From: Minisyncoccota bacterium
GTDB taxonomy: Bacteria; Patescibacteriota; Minisyncoccia; Phycocordibacterales; UBA9973
Direction of reading: 5' to 3'
NCBI GenBank assembly: GCA_025453495.1
Contig: JALOQM010000006.1
Span: 1-35,675, forward strand
DNA length: 35,675 nt
Shown here: in pieces, positions 26,589 through 35,578 of the stretch
Position numbering within the stretch: the first letter of the stretch is position 1
Layout: each line of letters starts with the position of its first letter
Notes under the pieces: model-generated
The model's input: the letters and a program-made list of their open reading frames with translations, nothing else
What the model was told of the DNA's origin: nothing
Databases searched by the model: none
Made by a program: the position numbers and the translations under genes

Positions 26589-27815
26589 TTATTGTAGTCG
26601 CATACCACCATCCGCTTTGATTGATGCGAGTGGTACACCTTCTCGCCCAGAGGTTTTCCCAAGCGTTTTGCGCTTGAGAAATCTAAAGTACCCCGCAATC
26701 CCGATCATAAGCGCATTGTCTGTTGAGAGATCTTTGCGTGGGAAGTACAGGGCAAGTTTTGGAAAATCTTTTTTTTGTGCTGAGCGGAATGCATCCTCAA
26801 GTGCGCTATTACTTGCGACACCACCGCCAAGTAGGAGTGTCTTTGCCTTGTATGTTGTGACCGCACGCATGGTTTTCTTTAGGAGGACATCGACAACAGC
26901 ATTTTGAAATGCATAGGCAATATCTTTTTTTATTTGTGTATCAAGTGTACCAAGGTCTCGTATGAGATAGAGTACAGCAGTCTTCAGTCCCGAGAAAGAG
27001 AAGTCGAAGTTTTGCGTATGGAGCATGGGACGGGGAAGTATGATCTTTGGATTCTCTTTTCCTTCTTTTGCAAGGCGAGATATCTCAGGGCCACCAGGAT
27101 AGGGAAGTCCAAGCATACGCGCTACTTTATCGAATGCTTCACCAGCAGCATCATCGACAGTCTCACCGACGATCGTATAGTGCATCCAATTTTTAGCAAC
27201 CACAATCTCTGTGTGTCCGCCTGAGACGAGAAGTGAGACCGCAGGGAAGGCGACTGGTTGAATAGACTCTCTCTGAGAAGGGCGTTTATTTTTCTCTGAT
27301 GTCTTTTTTTGTAGCGCTATGATGGATGAGACGATATGTCCTTCCATATGGTTAACCGGCATCACTGGGATATTCCAAGCGATCGCCAGTGCCTTGGCAA
27401 AGCTGATTCCAACCCAGAGTGCAGGCTCGAGTCCGGGACCATTTGTGACAGCAATGAGGTCAATTTTTGGTTTTTTTATTTTTGGAATGTATACAAGGAA
27501 TTGCTCGAGGAGTTCTGGTTCACGCATGAGTATCTTTTGTATCTTTTTGATCTGCGCTTTTGTAAGTGTTTCTTTTTTGCTCTTTTTCTCAAGGCGTGCA
27601 GTATGGAGAATCTTTTTGAGTACCGGTATAGCGTTTTTGGCATGCTCACGCTTGGCCATCATAGGGAAGACACCACCAAACTGTGCGTGAATGGCGATCT
27701 GCGAAGAGACTTCATTGGCAAGGATGGTAAATGCCGGCTTTTTTAAACTGCCTGAAGCTTTGAGTACTGAAAGTGCTGTCTCGTCACAAGATGTCTCAAT
27801 AGAGAGGATATGCAT
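26589..27815 (-). CDS. tsaD: tRNA N6-adenosine threonylcarbamoyltransferase, with Lys-rich internal insertions
   Basis: MHILSIETSCDETALSVL...AVTNGPGLEPALWVG...VNHMEGHI...LLVSGGHTEIV...GETVDDAAGEAFDKVARMLGLPYPGGPEI...LLLGGGVASNSALE. Confidence 0.96.
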   Translation of the reverse strand: MHILSIETSCDETALSVLKASGSLKKPAFTILANEVSSQIAIHAQFGGVFPMMAKREHAKNAIPVLKKILHTARLEKKSKKETLTKAQIKKIQKILMREPELLEQFLVYIPKIKKPKIDLIAVTNGPGLEPALWVGISFAKALAIAWNIPVMPVNHMEGHIVSSIIALQKKTSEKNKRPSQRESIQPVAFPAVSLLVSGGHTEIVVAKNWMHYTIVGETVDDAAGEAFDKVARMLGLPYPGGPEISRLAKEGKENPKIILPRPMLHTQNFDFSFSGLKTAVLYLIRDLGTLDTQIKKDIAYAFQNAVVDVLLKKTMRAVTTYKAKTLLLGGGVASNSALEDAFRSAQKKDFPKLALYFPRKDLSTDNALMIGIAGYFRFLKRKTLGKTSGREGVPLASIKADGGMRLQ

Positions 27816-27821
27816 GCAAAT

Positions 27822-27849
27822 ATACTAGCAGAAATAGGCAGTATTTCAA
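27822..27849 (-). promoter_or_regulatory. tsaD promoter, leaderless geometry
   Basis: Reverse strand TTGAAA-16-TAGTAT (TGC extended -10), 6 nt, ATG. Confidence 0.75.
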
Positions 27850-27923
27850 TTTATTTGACATCACCTTCTTGGTGTTATATTCTTGGCTAGGAATTTTCAA
27901 AAAATAAAAAAACTTCAGCAATT

Positions 27924-28352
27924 ATGGATAAATCAGATTTCGAACCTATCGCCATACTCTTTGTTGGTAACGATAGTCGTGTACCACCTGCTTGCGAAAA
28001 AATCATTATTGATGCAATTTCTAACATGTCGGACATTGAGCCACTTGTTTTTGGAACTGTAAGTGAGCTTGATGAGTGGATTGGACAAAGTGTACACACT
28101 TCACGGAGTATTATTCTTTCAAGCTCGATCAATAGTGCAGATGGTATGCAAGTGATTTCTATGCATGTTGCAGAACGTGTCGCTACTATTTTTGTTGTAA
28201 ATATTGCTGGTGAACAGCAAATCATCAGAGAAGCAGAAAAAAATAAAAAAGTTACTATTTTGTCGTTTACGCCTGGTATGGTGTATCACACATTAGCTAC
28301 TGATATTATTAATGCAATTACACAAAAAAATGCACAGCCTGCTAATCGCTGA
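27924..28352 (+). CDS. Hypothetical protein, possibly receiver-like alpha/beta fold
   Basis: ATG ORF with TTGACA/TATATT promoter upstream; IAILFVGNDSRVPPACEKII... alternating alpha/beta pattern. Confidence 0.5.
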   Translation: MDKSDFEPIAILFVGNDSRVPPACEKIIIDAISNMSDIEPLVFGTVSELDEWIGQSVHTSRSIILSSSINSADGMQVISMHVAERVATIFVVNIAGEQQIIREAEKNKKVTILSFTPGMVYHTLATDIINAITQKNAQPANR

Positions 28353-28404
28353 TATGAGAGTACTGGAACAGCTCTATACAATTCGTTTTGACTGTAGTAT
28401 ACTA

Positions 28405-28496
28405 AGTAGCAGTTGCTGTTCTTTTCTTGGTATTGCGCGGTAGTGTGTGTTCTGCGCAAGACCCTCGAAACCGGCCCAAGTGGCCGGTTTCTTTTT
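28405..28496 (+). ncRNA. Candidate small RNA or structured 3' UTR with strong terminator
   Basis: TATACT box, stem TTGCGC...GCGCAA, then GAAACCGGCC-CAAGT-GGCCGGTTTC TTTTT; no ORF. Confidence 0.3.
28467..28496 (+). terminator. Strong intrinsic terminator
   Basis: GAAACCGGCC-CAAGT-GGCCGGTTTC followed by TTTTT. Confidence 0.85.
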
Positions 28497-28529
28497 ATTA
28501 TGGTGTTTTTTTGCTACCATGCATAAAAA

Positions 28530-29102
28530 ATGAAAAAATCTATTATTTCGATAAATGGTTTTCCTGGTAGTGGTAAATCAAGCACAGCAAATGGTGTGGC
28601 AAAAGCACTCGACTATAAACGTTTTTCGTCGGGTGATTTTATGCGTAATGCTGCTATCTCAAAAGGTGTTTCTCTCAATGCATTTTCTAGTATGGCAGAA
28701 AAAGATCCTTCGATTGATTATATGATCGATGCGGAAGTGAAACGTGCAGGAACTATGGAAAATTTGGTGATTGATTCACGATTAGCATTTCATTGGATAC
28801 CAGAGTCTTTTAAAGTCTATTTGGTACTTCCATCCGAGATTGCAAAAGAGCGAGTCCTCAATAATCTCAAGGAGAATGAGCTTCGCAAAAGAAGCGAGTA
28901 TGCACCAACAAGGGACGAGGTCTATCAAAAAATCACTGAGCGTTTGGCAAGCGAAAAAAAGCGCTATAAAGAGCTGTATAATATTGATCACACTGATAAG
29001 AATAATTATGATCTTGTTGTTGATACAAATACCAATACTCTCGAAGAAGTTATTCAACTAGTTGTAAAAGAATATAAGAAGTGGCAGCAATTAGAGAACT
29101 AA
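28530..29102 (+). CDS. Cytidylate-kinase-like P-loop nucleotide kinase
   Basis: IISINGFPGSGKSSTANGVAKALDYKRFSSGDFMRNAA...NLVIDSRLAFHWIPESFKVYLV. Confidence 0.75.
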   Translation: MKKSIISINGFPGSGKSSTANGVAKALDYKRFSSGDFMRNAAISKGVSLNAFSSMAEKDPSIDYMIDAEVKRAGTMENLVIDSRLAFHWIPESFKVYLVLPSEIAKERVLNNLKENELRKRSEYAPTRDEVYQKITERLASEKKRYKELYNIDHTDKNNYDLVVDTNTNTLEEVIQLVVKEYKKWQQLEN

Positions 29103-29132
29103 TGTAGAGTCTAGATACTCTCTCATTTTTAT

Positions 29133-29208
29133 TGGTGCGCGATAAGGGATTCGAACCCCTGGCCTTCCCCACGTCAAGGGGACGCTCTACCAACTGAGCT
29201 AACCGCGC
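29133..29208 (-). tRNA. tRNA-Val (GAC), CCA encoded
   Basis: Reverse strand GCGCGGT...TCCCC-TTGACGT-GGGGA...AGGGGTTCGAATCCCTTATCGCGCACCA. Confidence 0.96.
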
Positions 29209-29331
29209 AAATTGTATTGGTTTTCAAATACAAAAGGTACTCTAGCACGGAACTGATCCTGAGTAAATAATTGTTTTGATCTATTCGAAATATAATATAT
29301 TGTAAAAAAGTATAAAAAATAACTCATAATA

Positions 29332-29359
29332 AAAAACGTCTTCATACGAAGACGTTTTT
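29332..29359. terminator. Intrinsic terminator
   Basis: AAAAACGTCTTC-ATAC-GAAGACGTTTTT. Confidence 0.8.
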
Positions 29360-29368
29360 GTGTTTAAG

Positions 29369-29896
29369 TTATTTCCGCTTAGGTAGAAGCAGTGCAATTA
29401 CGAGTATAAATGATGTGAGTGAGAGCATCGGGATTGTCATATAGCCAAACTCAATAAATGGGATTTGACCGCACACTGAAATACCATCCGCACCTATATC
29501 ACACGCAAGAGCACCCACATTAAACATTTGACCGTAGTAGTGATAAAGAGCGATACCACCCCCAATACTAGAGAGTCCGAGTGCAATTTTTCGAGCAAGT
29601 ATGCTTTCTCTAAAAAGCAGTACACCAAGTACGGCTACTTGTGGGTAGAGAAAGAATCGTTGAACATAGCAGAGAGTGCATGGTGCAAAGCCGATGACAT
29701 CGGAATACACAAGACTAAACACTGTACCAAAAAGCGCTGTTAAAAATGCCAATATGATGCTATACCGCTTTGCCACACGGTTCACATACCAGTCTTTTTT
29801 GAAGATAAGAGATGCAAGTAGTAGCAGGGTGACTACTTGCGCGAGAATACCAAATAATGAAACAACGACATTAAAGTTTTGTGCAAATGGACTCAT
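29369..29896 (-). CDS. DsbB/BdbC-family disulfide bond formation protein
   Basis: FAPCTLCYVQRFFLYPQ motif, four TM segments, second Cys pair ACDIGADGISVCGQ. Confidence 0.88.
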   Translation of the reverse strand: MSPFAQNFNVVVSLFGILAQVVTLLLLASLIFKKDWYVNRVAKRYSIILAFLTALFGTVFSLVYSDVIGFAPCTLCYVQRFFLYPQVAVLGVLLFRESILARKIALGLSSIGGGIALYHYYGQMFNVGALACDIGADGISVCGQIPFIEFGYMTIPMLSLTSFILVIALLLPKRK

Positions 29897-29902
29897 GGTT
29901 GG

Positions 29903-30277
29903 CTATTGAGGGAGCGCGCAGGATGTCTTTTCTGCAAGTACAGTAAGTGGGACTTCTCCGTTTAGTGTTGTCCCATCAGCAAATGTCCATGTCGGATAAC
30001 TTGCGATACCTTTTTCTTTGCAAATATTTGTCTGACCTCGGCCGTCTGGGGTAGAGCACTCAATGTACGGAAGGAGTTTTTGTGACTTACCAAATGACTT
30101 CTTTTGGGTTTGGCAGTGTGGACACCAGAATGCTCCATAAAACTGTGCACCCGAATCTTTGACGCAGGTTGCAAAGCCATCAAGTGGGCCAGGTGCTTGT
30201 GAATAGCGAACAAGTGCGTATATGCCGCCACCGATGAGTACGAGAATAATGATCCAGATTGTGAGTTTTTTTGCCAT
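29903..30277 (-). CDS. Membrane-anchored thioredoxin-like protein
   Basis: N-terminal TM; AQFYGAFWCPHCQTQKKSFGKSQKLLPYIECST...GIASYPTWTF. Confidence 0.85.
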   Translation of the reverse strand: MAKKLTIWIIILVLIGGGIYALVRYSQAPGPLDGFATCVKDSGAQFYGAFWCPHCQTQKKSFGKSQKLLPYIECSTPDGRGQTNICKEKGIASYPTWTFADGTTLNGEVPLTVLAEKTSCALPQ

Positions 30278-30423
30278 GTATAGTAACTATGTTATGTGTA
30301 ATGCAGTCTAGTATACATTAATATAAGCTATGTTGCATCAGTGTGTTTTCACACCACACACAGTACTGTTTCTAAGTTAGTGCAGTAGCACCTTTTTGCA
30401 TTTATTGGTTGCCATTAGCGTGG

Positions 30424-30429
30424 TATAGT
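30424..30429 (+). promoter_or_regulatory. Leaderless extended -10 of crtE (GTGGTATAGT)
   Basis: TATAGT at 30424-30429, 6 nt, ATG at 30436. Confidence 0.65.
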
Positions 30430-30435
30430 ATTGAA

Positions 30436-31458
30436 ATGCATTTCTCTGAATTTCGTACTTGGTTTAATAGCAGTTTTTCTGATTTATTACTCAAAAAAGC
30501 TCATGCATTTTCTGCAATCGGAAGCGGTGTTGATGTCTTGCCTATTGCTTCTTATGTTGCTTCGATCGCACAAGATGGAAAGCGATTCCGCCCATTTTTG
30601 GCATATTGTGCAAGCGGTCTCACCACCGATGAACGTGACAAACATTTTTTGCTATTTGCAGCTATCGAACTCCTGCATATATTTGCGCTGATTCATGACG
30701 ATATAATGGACGGAGCAGACACTCGACATGGTATTGTCTCTGCTCATAAGAAATTTACCAAATTATATGGTGATACAATCTCCAGTTCGATCGGTATACT
30801 GCTTGGTGACATTGCATTTACATGGGCGTACGAGTGTCTTTTTGAATATATGCAGGCATTTCCGAAATTTCAGTCTCGTATCATAGAAGAATATACCAGG
30901 CTTCTGCAAGAGGTTACTCATGGTCAGCTACTAGATATTCTTTCGCCTGCGCAACAGCCACTTGGTATAAAAGCAATTGTCGAGAAAATGACACTGAAAA
31001 CTGCACGTTACTCTTTTGTGCAACCGATGCGCATAGGATTTATCATTTCCGGCGACCATGCCGCTGATCAATTATTTGCTGAAGCATACGGTATATCGAT
31101 CGGTATTGGGTTTCAATTGCAAGATGACGTACTAGACACACTCCCTGGTTCTCAAACTGGAAAAACACGATTTGTTGACATACGATCTGGGCAACAGACG
31201 CTGATTTCATGGTATATGCGTCATCATGCAGACACTCTTTATCAAGAAAAGTTTCTAAAAGTGTTTGGTGTAGCTGACCTGTCTCCAGCTGCTGAAGATG
31301 ATTTGGCAGAACTTCTCGAATCTTCTGGTGCATTGCCGTATGTGCGTACGCAATCGGAACAGTATTTTAATCAAGCCTTTGAAGCAGTGCATACTGATAG
31401 ACAAGATGCGCAACTATGGCAAGAGATACTCAATTTCGTTCGACAACGCAAAAAATAA
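30436..31458 (+). CDS. crtE: Geranylgeranyl diphosphate synthase-like polyprenyl synthetase (track start 30409)
   Basis: LLHIFALIHDDIMDGADTRHG (DDxxD), GFQLQDDVLDTLPG second Asp-rich motif; next to crtB and crtI. Confidence 0.88.
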   Translation: MHFSEFRTWFNSSFSDLLLKKAHAFSAIGSGVDVLPIASYVASIAQDGKRFRPFLAYCASGLTTDERDKHFLLFAAIELLHIFALIHDDIMDGADTRHGIVSAHKKFTKLYGDTISSSIGILLGDIAFTWAYECLFEYMQAFPKFQSRIIEEYTRLLQEVTHGQLLDILSPAQQPLGIKAIVEKMTLKTARYSFVQPMRIGFIISGDHAADQLFAEAYGISIGIGFQLQDDVLDTLPGSQTGKTRFVDIRSGQQTLISWYMRHHADTLYQEKFLKVFGVADLSPAAEDDLAELLESSGALPYVRTQSEQYFNQAFEAVHTDRQDAQLWQEILNFVRQRKK

Positions 31459-31460
31459 CT

Positions 31461-32312
31461 ATGGCGAAACAACCACTGGTAAAGCGTATGCAGTCTAGTA
31501 TCAAAAAGTACGGCAGAGGGTATTATCGCGCAACGTTTTTATTCCCTCGAAAAATCAGGGAGGCTACGTGGGCGTATTATAGATTTGTCCGAGTACCAGA
31601 TGAAATCGTCGACAGTGGAGAATCTATTGACCCTACTGCTGGTCTTTCGGCATGGGTCAGCGCATGGACTGCTGTTCTTCACGGAGAAAATGAGGCGCCA
31701 GATGCGTCACTTATAACTTTCAGGCAGGTTATGCAAGAGTATAAAATCCCGACAGAATACTCATTTGATTTTTTGAAATCCATGGAACAAGATCTTACCG
31801 TCTCTCGATATCGAACATATGTAGATCTCAAGCAGTATATGTACGGCTCTGCTGTTGTAGTTGGGTATACAATGAGTCATATTATTGGATTTCAGGATGG
31901 TGCACTGCCGTATGCGCGAGCTCTTGCAGAGGCCTTTCAAATGACCAACTTTCTTCGAGATATTAAAGAAGACTACAATAGACGCGGGCGTATTTATCTG
32001 CCAGTCGAAGACATGGTGCGATATGCTGTCACAGAATCACATATTCGCGAAGAGCGAGTAGATGCTGCATGGCGTGCGCTTATGCAGTTTGAGATTGCGC
32101 GTACCCGCGCATTGTACGAAACAGGAGTCGCAGGTATCAGATACTTACATCCACAGGGAAGGAGAGCAGTATATGCAGCAGCTCTTATATATAAGCAGAT
32201 CCTCGATACAATTGAAAAGAATGAGTATGATGTCTTCACGTGTCGCGCAATAGTGAGCCCTTTTCAAAAAACAGTGCTATTATTGAAAGCGCTATGCAAA
32301 AGAAATCTGTAA
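31461..32312 (+). CDS. crtB: Phytoene synthase (track start 31416)
   Basis: YYRATFLFPRKIREATWAYYRFVRVPDEIVD, QMTNFLRDIKEDYNRRGRIYLPVEDM. Confidence 0.93.
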   Translation: MAKQPLVKRMQSSIKKYGRGYYRATFLFPRKIREATWAYYRFVRVPDEIVDSGESIDPTAGLSAWVSAWTAVLHGENEAPDASLITFRQVMQEYKIPTEYSFDFLKSMEQDLTVSRYRTYVDLKQYMYGSAVVVGYTMSHIIGFQDGALPYARALAEAFQMTNFLRDIKEDYNRRGRIYLPVEDMVRYAVTESHIREERVDAAWRALMQFEIARTRALYETGVAGIRYLHPQGRRAVYAAALIYKQILDTIEKNEYDVFTCRAIVSPFQKTVLLLKALCKRNL

Positions 32313-33799
32313 TCATTATTGGTGGCGGTATTGGTGGACTTGCACTTGCTGGAATGCTCGGCAAAGCTGGCTATAAAGTCACGGTCTTGGAAAAAAATGA
32401 GTCAGTCGGTGGTCGGGCGCGTATATTTCGTCAGAATGGCTTTACATTTGATATGGGACCAAGTTGGTACATGATGCCTGATGTATTTGAGCACTATTTC
32501 AAGATTCTTGGCGAGGATATTCATAGCTACTATGCGCTTAAAAAGCTCTCACCCTCTTATCAGATTACTCTCAAAAGTGACGGTAAAAGCTATTGTTTTT
32601 TTTCTGATATGGAGCGCAATAAGGCGCTTTTTGATCAGGTTGAACCAGGCGCTGGTAATGTCCTTGAAGTATTTCTCAATCAGACAAAACAGCAATACGA
32701 AATCGCAAAACATGCATTCATGTATAAAAATTATGATACTGTATTTGATTTCTTTAATTGGCGCGTACTGACCGAAGGAGCAAAGCTTCCATTGTTTAAA
32801 AAACAGCGTGCCATCATAAACAAAAAGTTCAAGAGTGAAATCTTGCGCAAGGCATTACAATACCAAACTGTCCTTCTCGGTACAGCACCAGGTGATACGC
32901 CAGGCATCTATTCGCTCATGAACTATGTTGATCTTGTGCTTGGAGAATGGTATCCAGATGGTGGTATACACGCAGTACCAAAAGCACTTGAGACGATCGC
33001 GCGTAAATACGGAGCGGAAATTCGTACGAATGCACCAGTTGCAGGTATCATTATCGAAGAGGGGAGTGCAAAAGGGGTACAGCTTGCAACTGATGAATTA
33101 CTTGTTGCAGATATTGTAGTTTCCAACGCTGATGTAGCGTATACCGACCTTACCCTGCTCCCAAAAGCCTATCAAACGAAATCTGAAAAATACTGGAATT
33201 CACGTACGCTCGCACCAAGTGCATTTATCTTGTATCTCGGAGTAAAGGGTGCACTTCCTGGTATTGAACATCACAATCTCCTCTTTACCAAAGATTGGGA
33301 AAAAGGATTTGGTGAGATATTTGCTACACCAACTTGGCCTGAAGATCCTTCAATGTATATCTGTATGCCATCTAAGACCGACCGCTCTGTCGCCCCAGAA
33401 GGACATGAGAATCTTTTTGTTCTTGTGCCTATTGCAGCAGGACTTACCTATACAGAAGATTTTGCGCAGGAGTATGCCAACAAAGTGATTGCTGAGATTG
33501 CAACTTATTACAATATCCCTGACCTTGCTGGTCGTATCGTGGTACAGCGTTCTTATAGCGTCAAAGATTTTATGTCTGACTACAATGCATTTAAGGGTAC
33601 CGCACTCGGACTTGCGCATACACTCTCACAAACTGCCATCTTTCGCCCCAATAATGTGCATCCAAAAGTGAAAAATCTGTTTTATGTTGGTGCAGGGACA
33701 AATCCTGGCATTGGCATGCCAATTTGCCTTATCTCAGCCGAACTTGCCTATAAGCGAATAGAAGGTATACCACATCCCTTTCCATTGGAGCGTATTTAA
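32294..33799 (+). CDS. crtI: Phytoene desaturase (track start 32240)
   Basis: VIIIGGGIGGLALAGMLGKAGYKVTVLEKNESVGGRARIF FAD motif; C-terminal LFYVGAGTNPGIGMPICLISAELAYKRI. Confidence 0.95.
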   Translation: MQKKSVIIIGGGIGGLALAGMLGKAGYKVTVLEKNESVGGRARIFRQNGFTFDMGPSWYMMPDVFEHYFKILGEDIHSYYALKKLSPSYQITLKSDGKSYCFFSDMERNKALFDQVEPGAGNVLEVFLNQTKQQYEIAKHAFMYKNYDTVFDFFNWRVLTEGAKLPLFKKQRAIINKKFKSEILRKALQYQTVLLGTAPGDTPGIYSLMNYVDLVLGEWYPDGGIHAVPKALETIARKYGAEIRTNAPVAGIIIEEGSAKGVQLATDELLVADIVVSNADVAYTDLTLLPKAYQTKSEKYWNSRTLAPSAFILYLGVKGALPGIEHHNLLFTKDWEKGFGEIFATPTWPEDPSMYICMPSKTDRSVAPEGHENLFVLVPIAAGLTYTEDFAQEYANKVIAEIATYYNIPDLAGRIVVQRSYSVKDFMSDYNAFKGTALGLAHTLSQTAIFRPNNVHPKVKNLFYVGAGTNPGIGMPICLISAELAYKRIEGIPHPFPLERI

Positions 33800-33859
33800 A
33801 ATATTAAAAACTATCTTTTAAAGAGGTTTATATTTTTTACTATATAGCAATATTACAGC

Positions 33860-34711
33860 CTACCAAATATTCTTCGCAAAAAGCTCTATAGATACAGCTG
33901 CACCAATGAGCGTGTTGATGAGTGGGAAGTATGTATAGAGTCGGAAAAGCGCTTCGTCAGTCTCTGCTTTAGTTGAACGATGCATGAAGTATGAGAATGT
34001 GATCGCGCCGATGATACTTGCAACGGGAATGATGTCACGTACGAGATATGCCGCAAGGAGGTAGAGGAACCAGCAGAGGTATATGGTGTTGCGCGCACCG
34101 ATCATGATAGCGATAGTACGAAGTCCTGCCTGGAAGTCTGCCTTGATATCAGGCACTGCACTGTAGGCATGCATCCCTACAGCCCAAAGTATACCCGCGA
34201 TAACTCCGAGCGCAGGGAAGTGTACTCCTCCTGCAAGATAATAACCAAATACTCCTGTTGCGACATAGTGTCCTGCAGAGAAGAGTGAATCGATCACAGG
34301 ACGGACCTTTGCACGGATCGGGTATGCTGAGTACATACTTGCGAAGAACACGAATACGATAAACGAGGTGATGAGAGGGGTGGTAAGCGGGACCAAAAAG
34401 AAAAAGGGGATGTTCGTCAGTATGATCCATTTCCAGAGAGTGCGACTTTTTTCAGGAGTTACAAGGGCTTCATAAGCGTTATCACCCTTTTTAGGATTGA
34501 GTTTGTCAGTCTCGTAATCATAGATGTCATTGATGCCATAAATGAGAATATTGGCCGGGAGAATGAAATAGAATGCAAATACCCAGTATCGCCAGTCAGA
34601 AAAAAATCCAAAGCCGTTGAGTGCTGCCACGGTGCCAACAAGTCCAAAAGTTGCTCCTTCATAGAGCCAGAAGCGCGGGCGCGAGATGCGAATTACTTCA
34701 CTAAGTTTCAC
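33860..34711 (-). CDS. UbiA-superfamily prenyltransferase, probable lycopene elongase (CrtEb/LbtA/Lye-like), GTG start
   Basis: ISRPRFWLYE, NDIYDYETD (NDxxDxxxD), DIKAD second motif, multiple TM; convergent to crtEBI. Confidence 0.8.
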   Translation of the reverse strand: MKLSEVIRISRPRFWLYEGATFGLVGTVAALNGFGFFSDWRYWVFAFYFILPANILIYGINDIYDYETDKLNPKKGDNAYEALVTPEKSRTLWKWIILTNIPFFFLVPLTTPLITSFIVFVFFASMYSAYPIRAKVRPVIDSLFSAGHYVATGVFGYYLAGGVHFPALGVIAGILWAVGMHAYSAVPDIKADFQAGLRTIAIMIGARNTIYLCWFLYLLAAYLVRDIIPVASIIGAITFSYFMHRSTKAETDEALFRLYTYFPLINTLIGAAVSIELFAKNIW

Positions 34712-34717
34712 TAAATA

Positions 34718-34723
34718 ACTATA
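34718..34723 (-). promoter_or_regulatory. Leaderless extended -10 of the UbiA gene (GTGGTATAGT)
   Basis: Reverse strand TTGGTGG TATAGT TATTTA GTG. Confidence 0.65.
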
Positions 34724-34894
34724 CCACCAATATAACTTTCACGGCACTAAGTTATTTTTGCAAGCGTATATAAGTTTGTACTTCCGTTGGTAGTCTTTCA
34801 AAATTTACTTAAAAGTTGAAGCCATGCTTGAATAATTCATAGTAGCTTAACATCTCTTTTTATATAGTGAAGATAATTCCATACTTTATTTCGC

Positions 34895-34939
34895 AAAAAA
34901 CAGCACCGATGACCTAGTCAGGTAGACGGAGCTGTTTTT
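34895..34939 (-). terminator. Terminator-like hairpin downstream of the NUDIX gene
   Basis: Reverse strand ACAGCTCCG...CGGTGCTGTTTTTT. Confidence 0.5.
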
Positions 34940-35058
34940 GTATGCTTTTCGTGCTAGCACGAAGTACTGAGCCTTCTTGAGATAGAACCCTGTGGTTTGT
35001 TGGCCTGTAAGGCTTTTATGAGATTTTTCAGTGTATCATTTCGACCCTTCTCGAGAGA

Positions 35059-35487
35059 CTACAACTTTAAGAGAATTTCATTGAGCGATCTTGATCTGTT
35101 TTGGGGAAGAGAGTCCTTGTTAAGCCATTTAGCCTCAGAAATTTCTCGTTGGTTCTTAATGATATCCGTTTGGTGTGTCTTGGCAAAAAACAAATGGACA
35201 ATATCTTTTTTATATTCCGCTTCACTTGTATAGCTTCCCAGTTGCTTTAGTTCTGAAATATCAATTCCAACCTCTTCCTTAACTTCTCTCATTGTCGCAT
35301 TCTCCAACGATTCATTTCTGTGACATCCCCCGCCTGGGATTGTCCAATAGTCGCCAGAGTAAGTGGTTTTTATAAGGAGATATTCATTGTCTTGATTTTG
35401 GACAAGACACTTCACACCAGTGGTTTTTGGTCTTACCAAGAACCAATATATTCTTCTTAAAAAGTTGAGTATCTTATATACATTCAT
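35059..35487 (-). CDS. NUDIX hydrolase
   Basis: GGGCHRNESLENATMREVKEEVGI NUDIX box. Confidence 0.88.
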   Translation of the reverse strand: MNVYKILNFLRRIYWFLVRPKTTGVKCLVQNQDNEYLLIKTTYSGDYWTIPGGGCHRNESLENATMREVKEEVGIDISELKQLGSYTSEAEYKKDIVHLFFAKTHQTDIIKNQREISEAKWLNKDSLPQNRSRSLNEILLKL

Positions 35488-35578
35488 CCTGATAATTATA
35501 TCGCGTATCTCGAAATTCTGTAGCTATGCAGAACTACCGAATTATTGCATTGACGCTTTTCGAGCGCTCTCTAAAAGG

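Noticed and set aside
33860-34711. Assigning the UbiA protein to archaeal-type lipid synthesis (DGGGP synthase) or chlorophyll synthase
   Set aside because: Possible, but proximity to crtEBI, the shared promoter motif and the ISRPRFWLYE start favour lycopene elongase; left as probable only.
34948-34963. TTCGTGCTAGCACGAA palindrome as an operator
   Set aside because: Single 16-bp palindrome in an intergenic tail near a terminator; no second copy or positional evidence.
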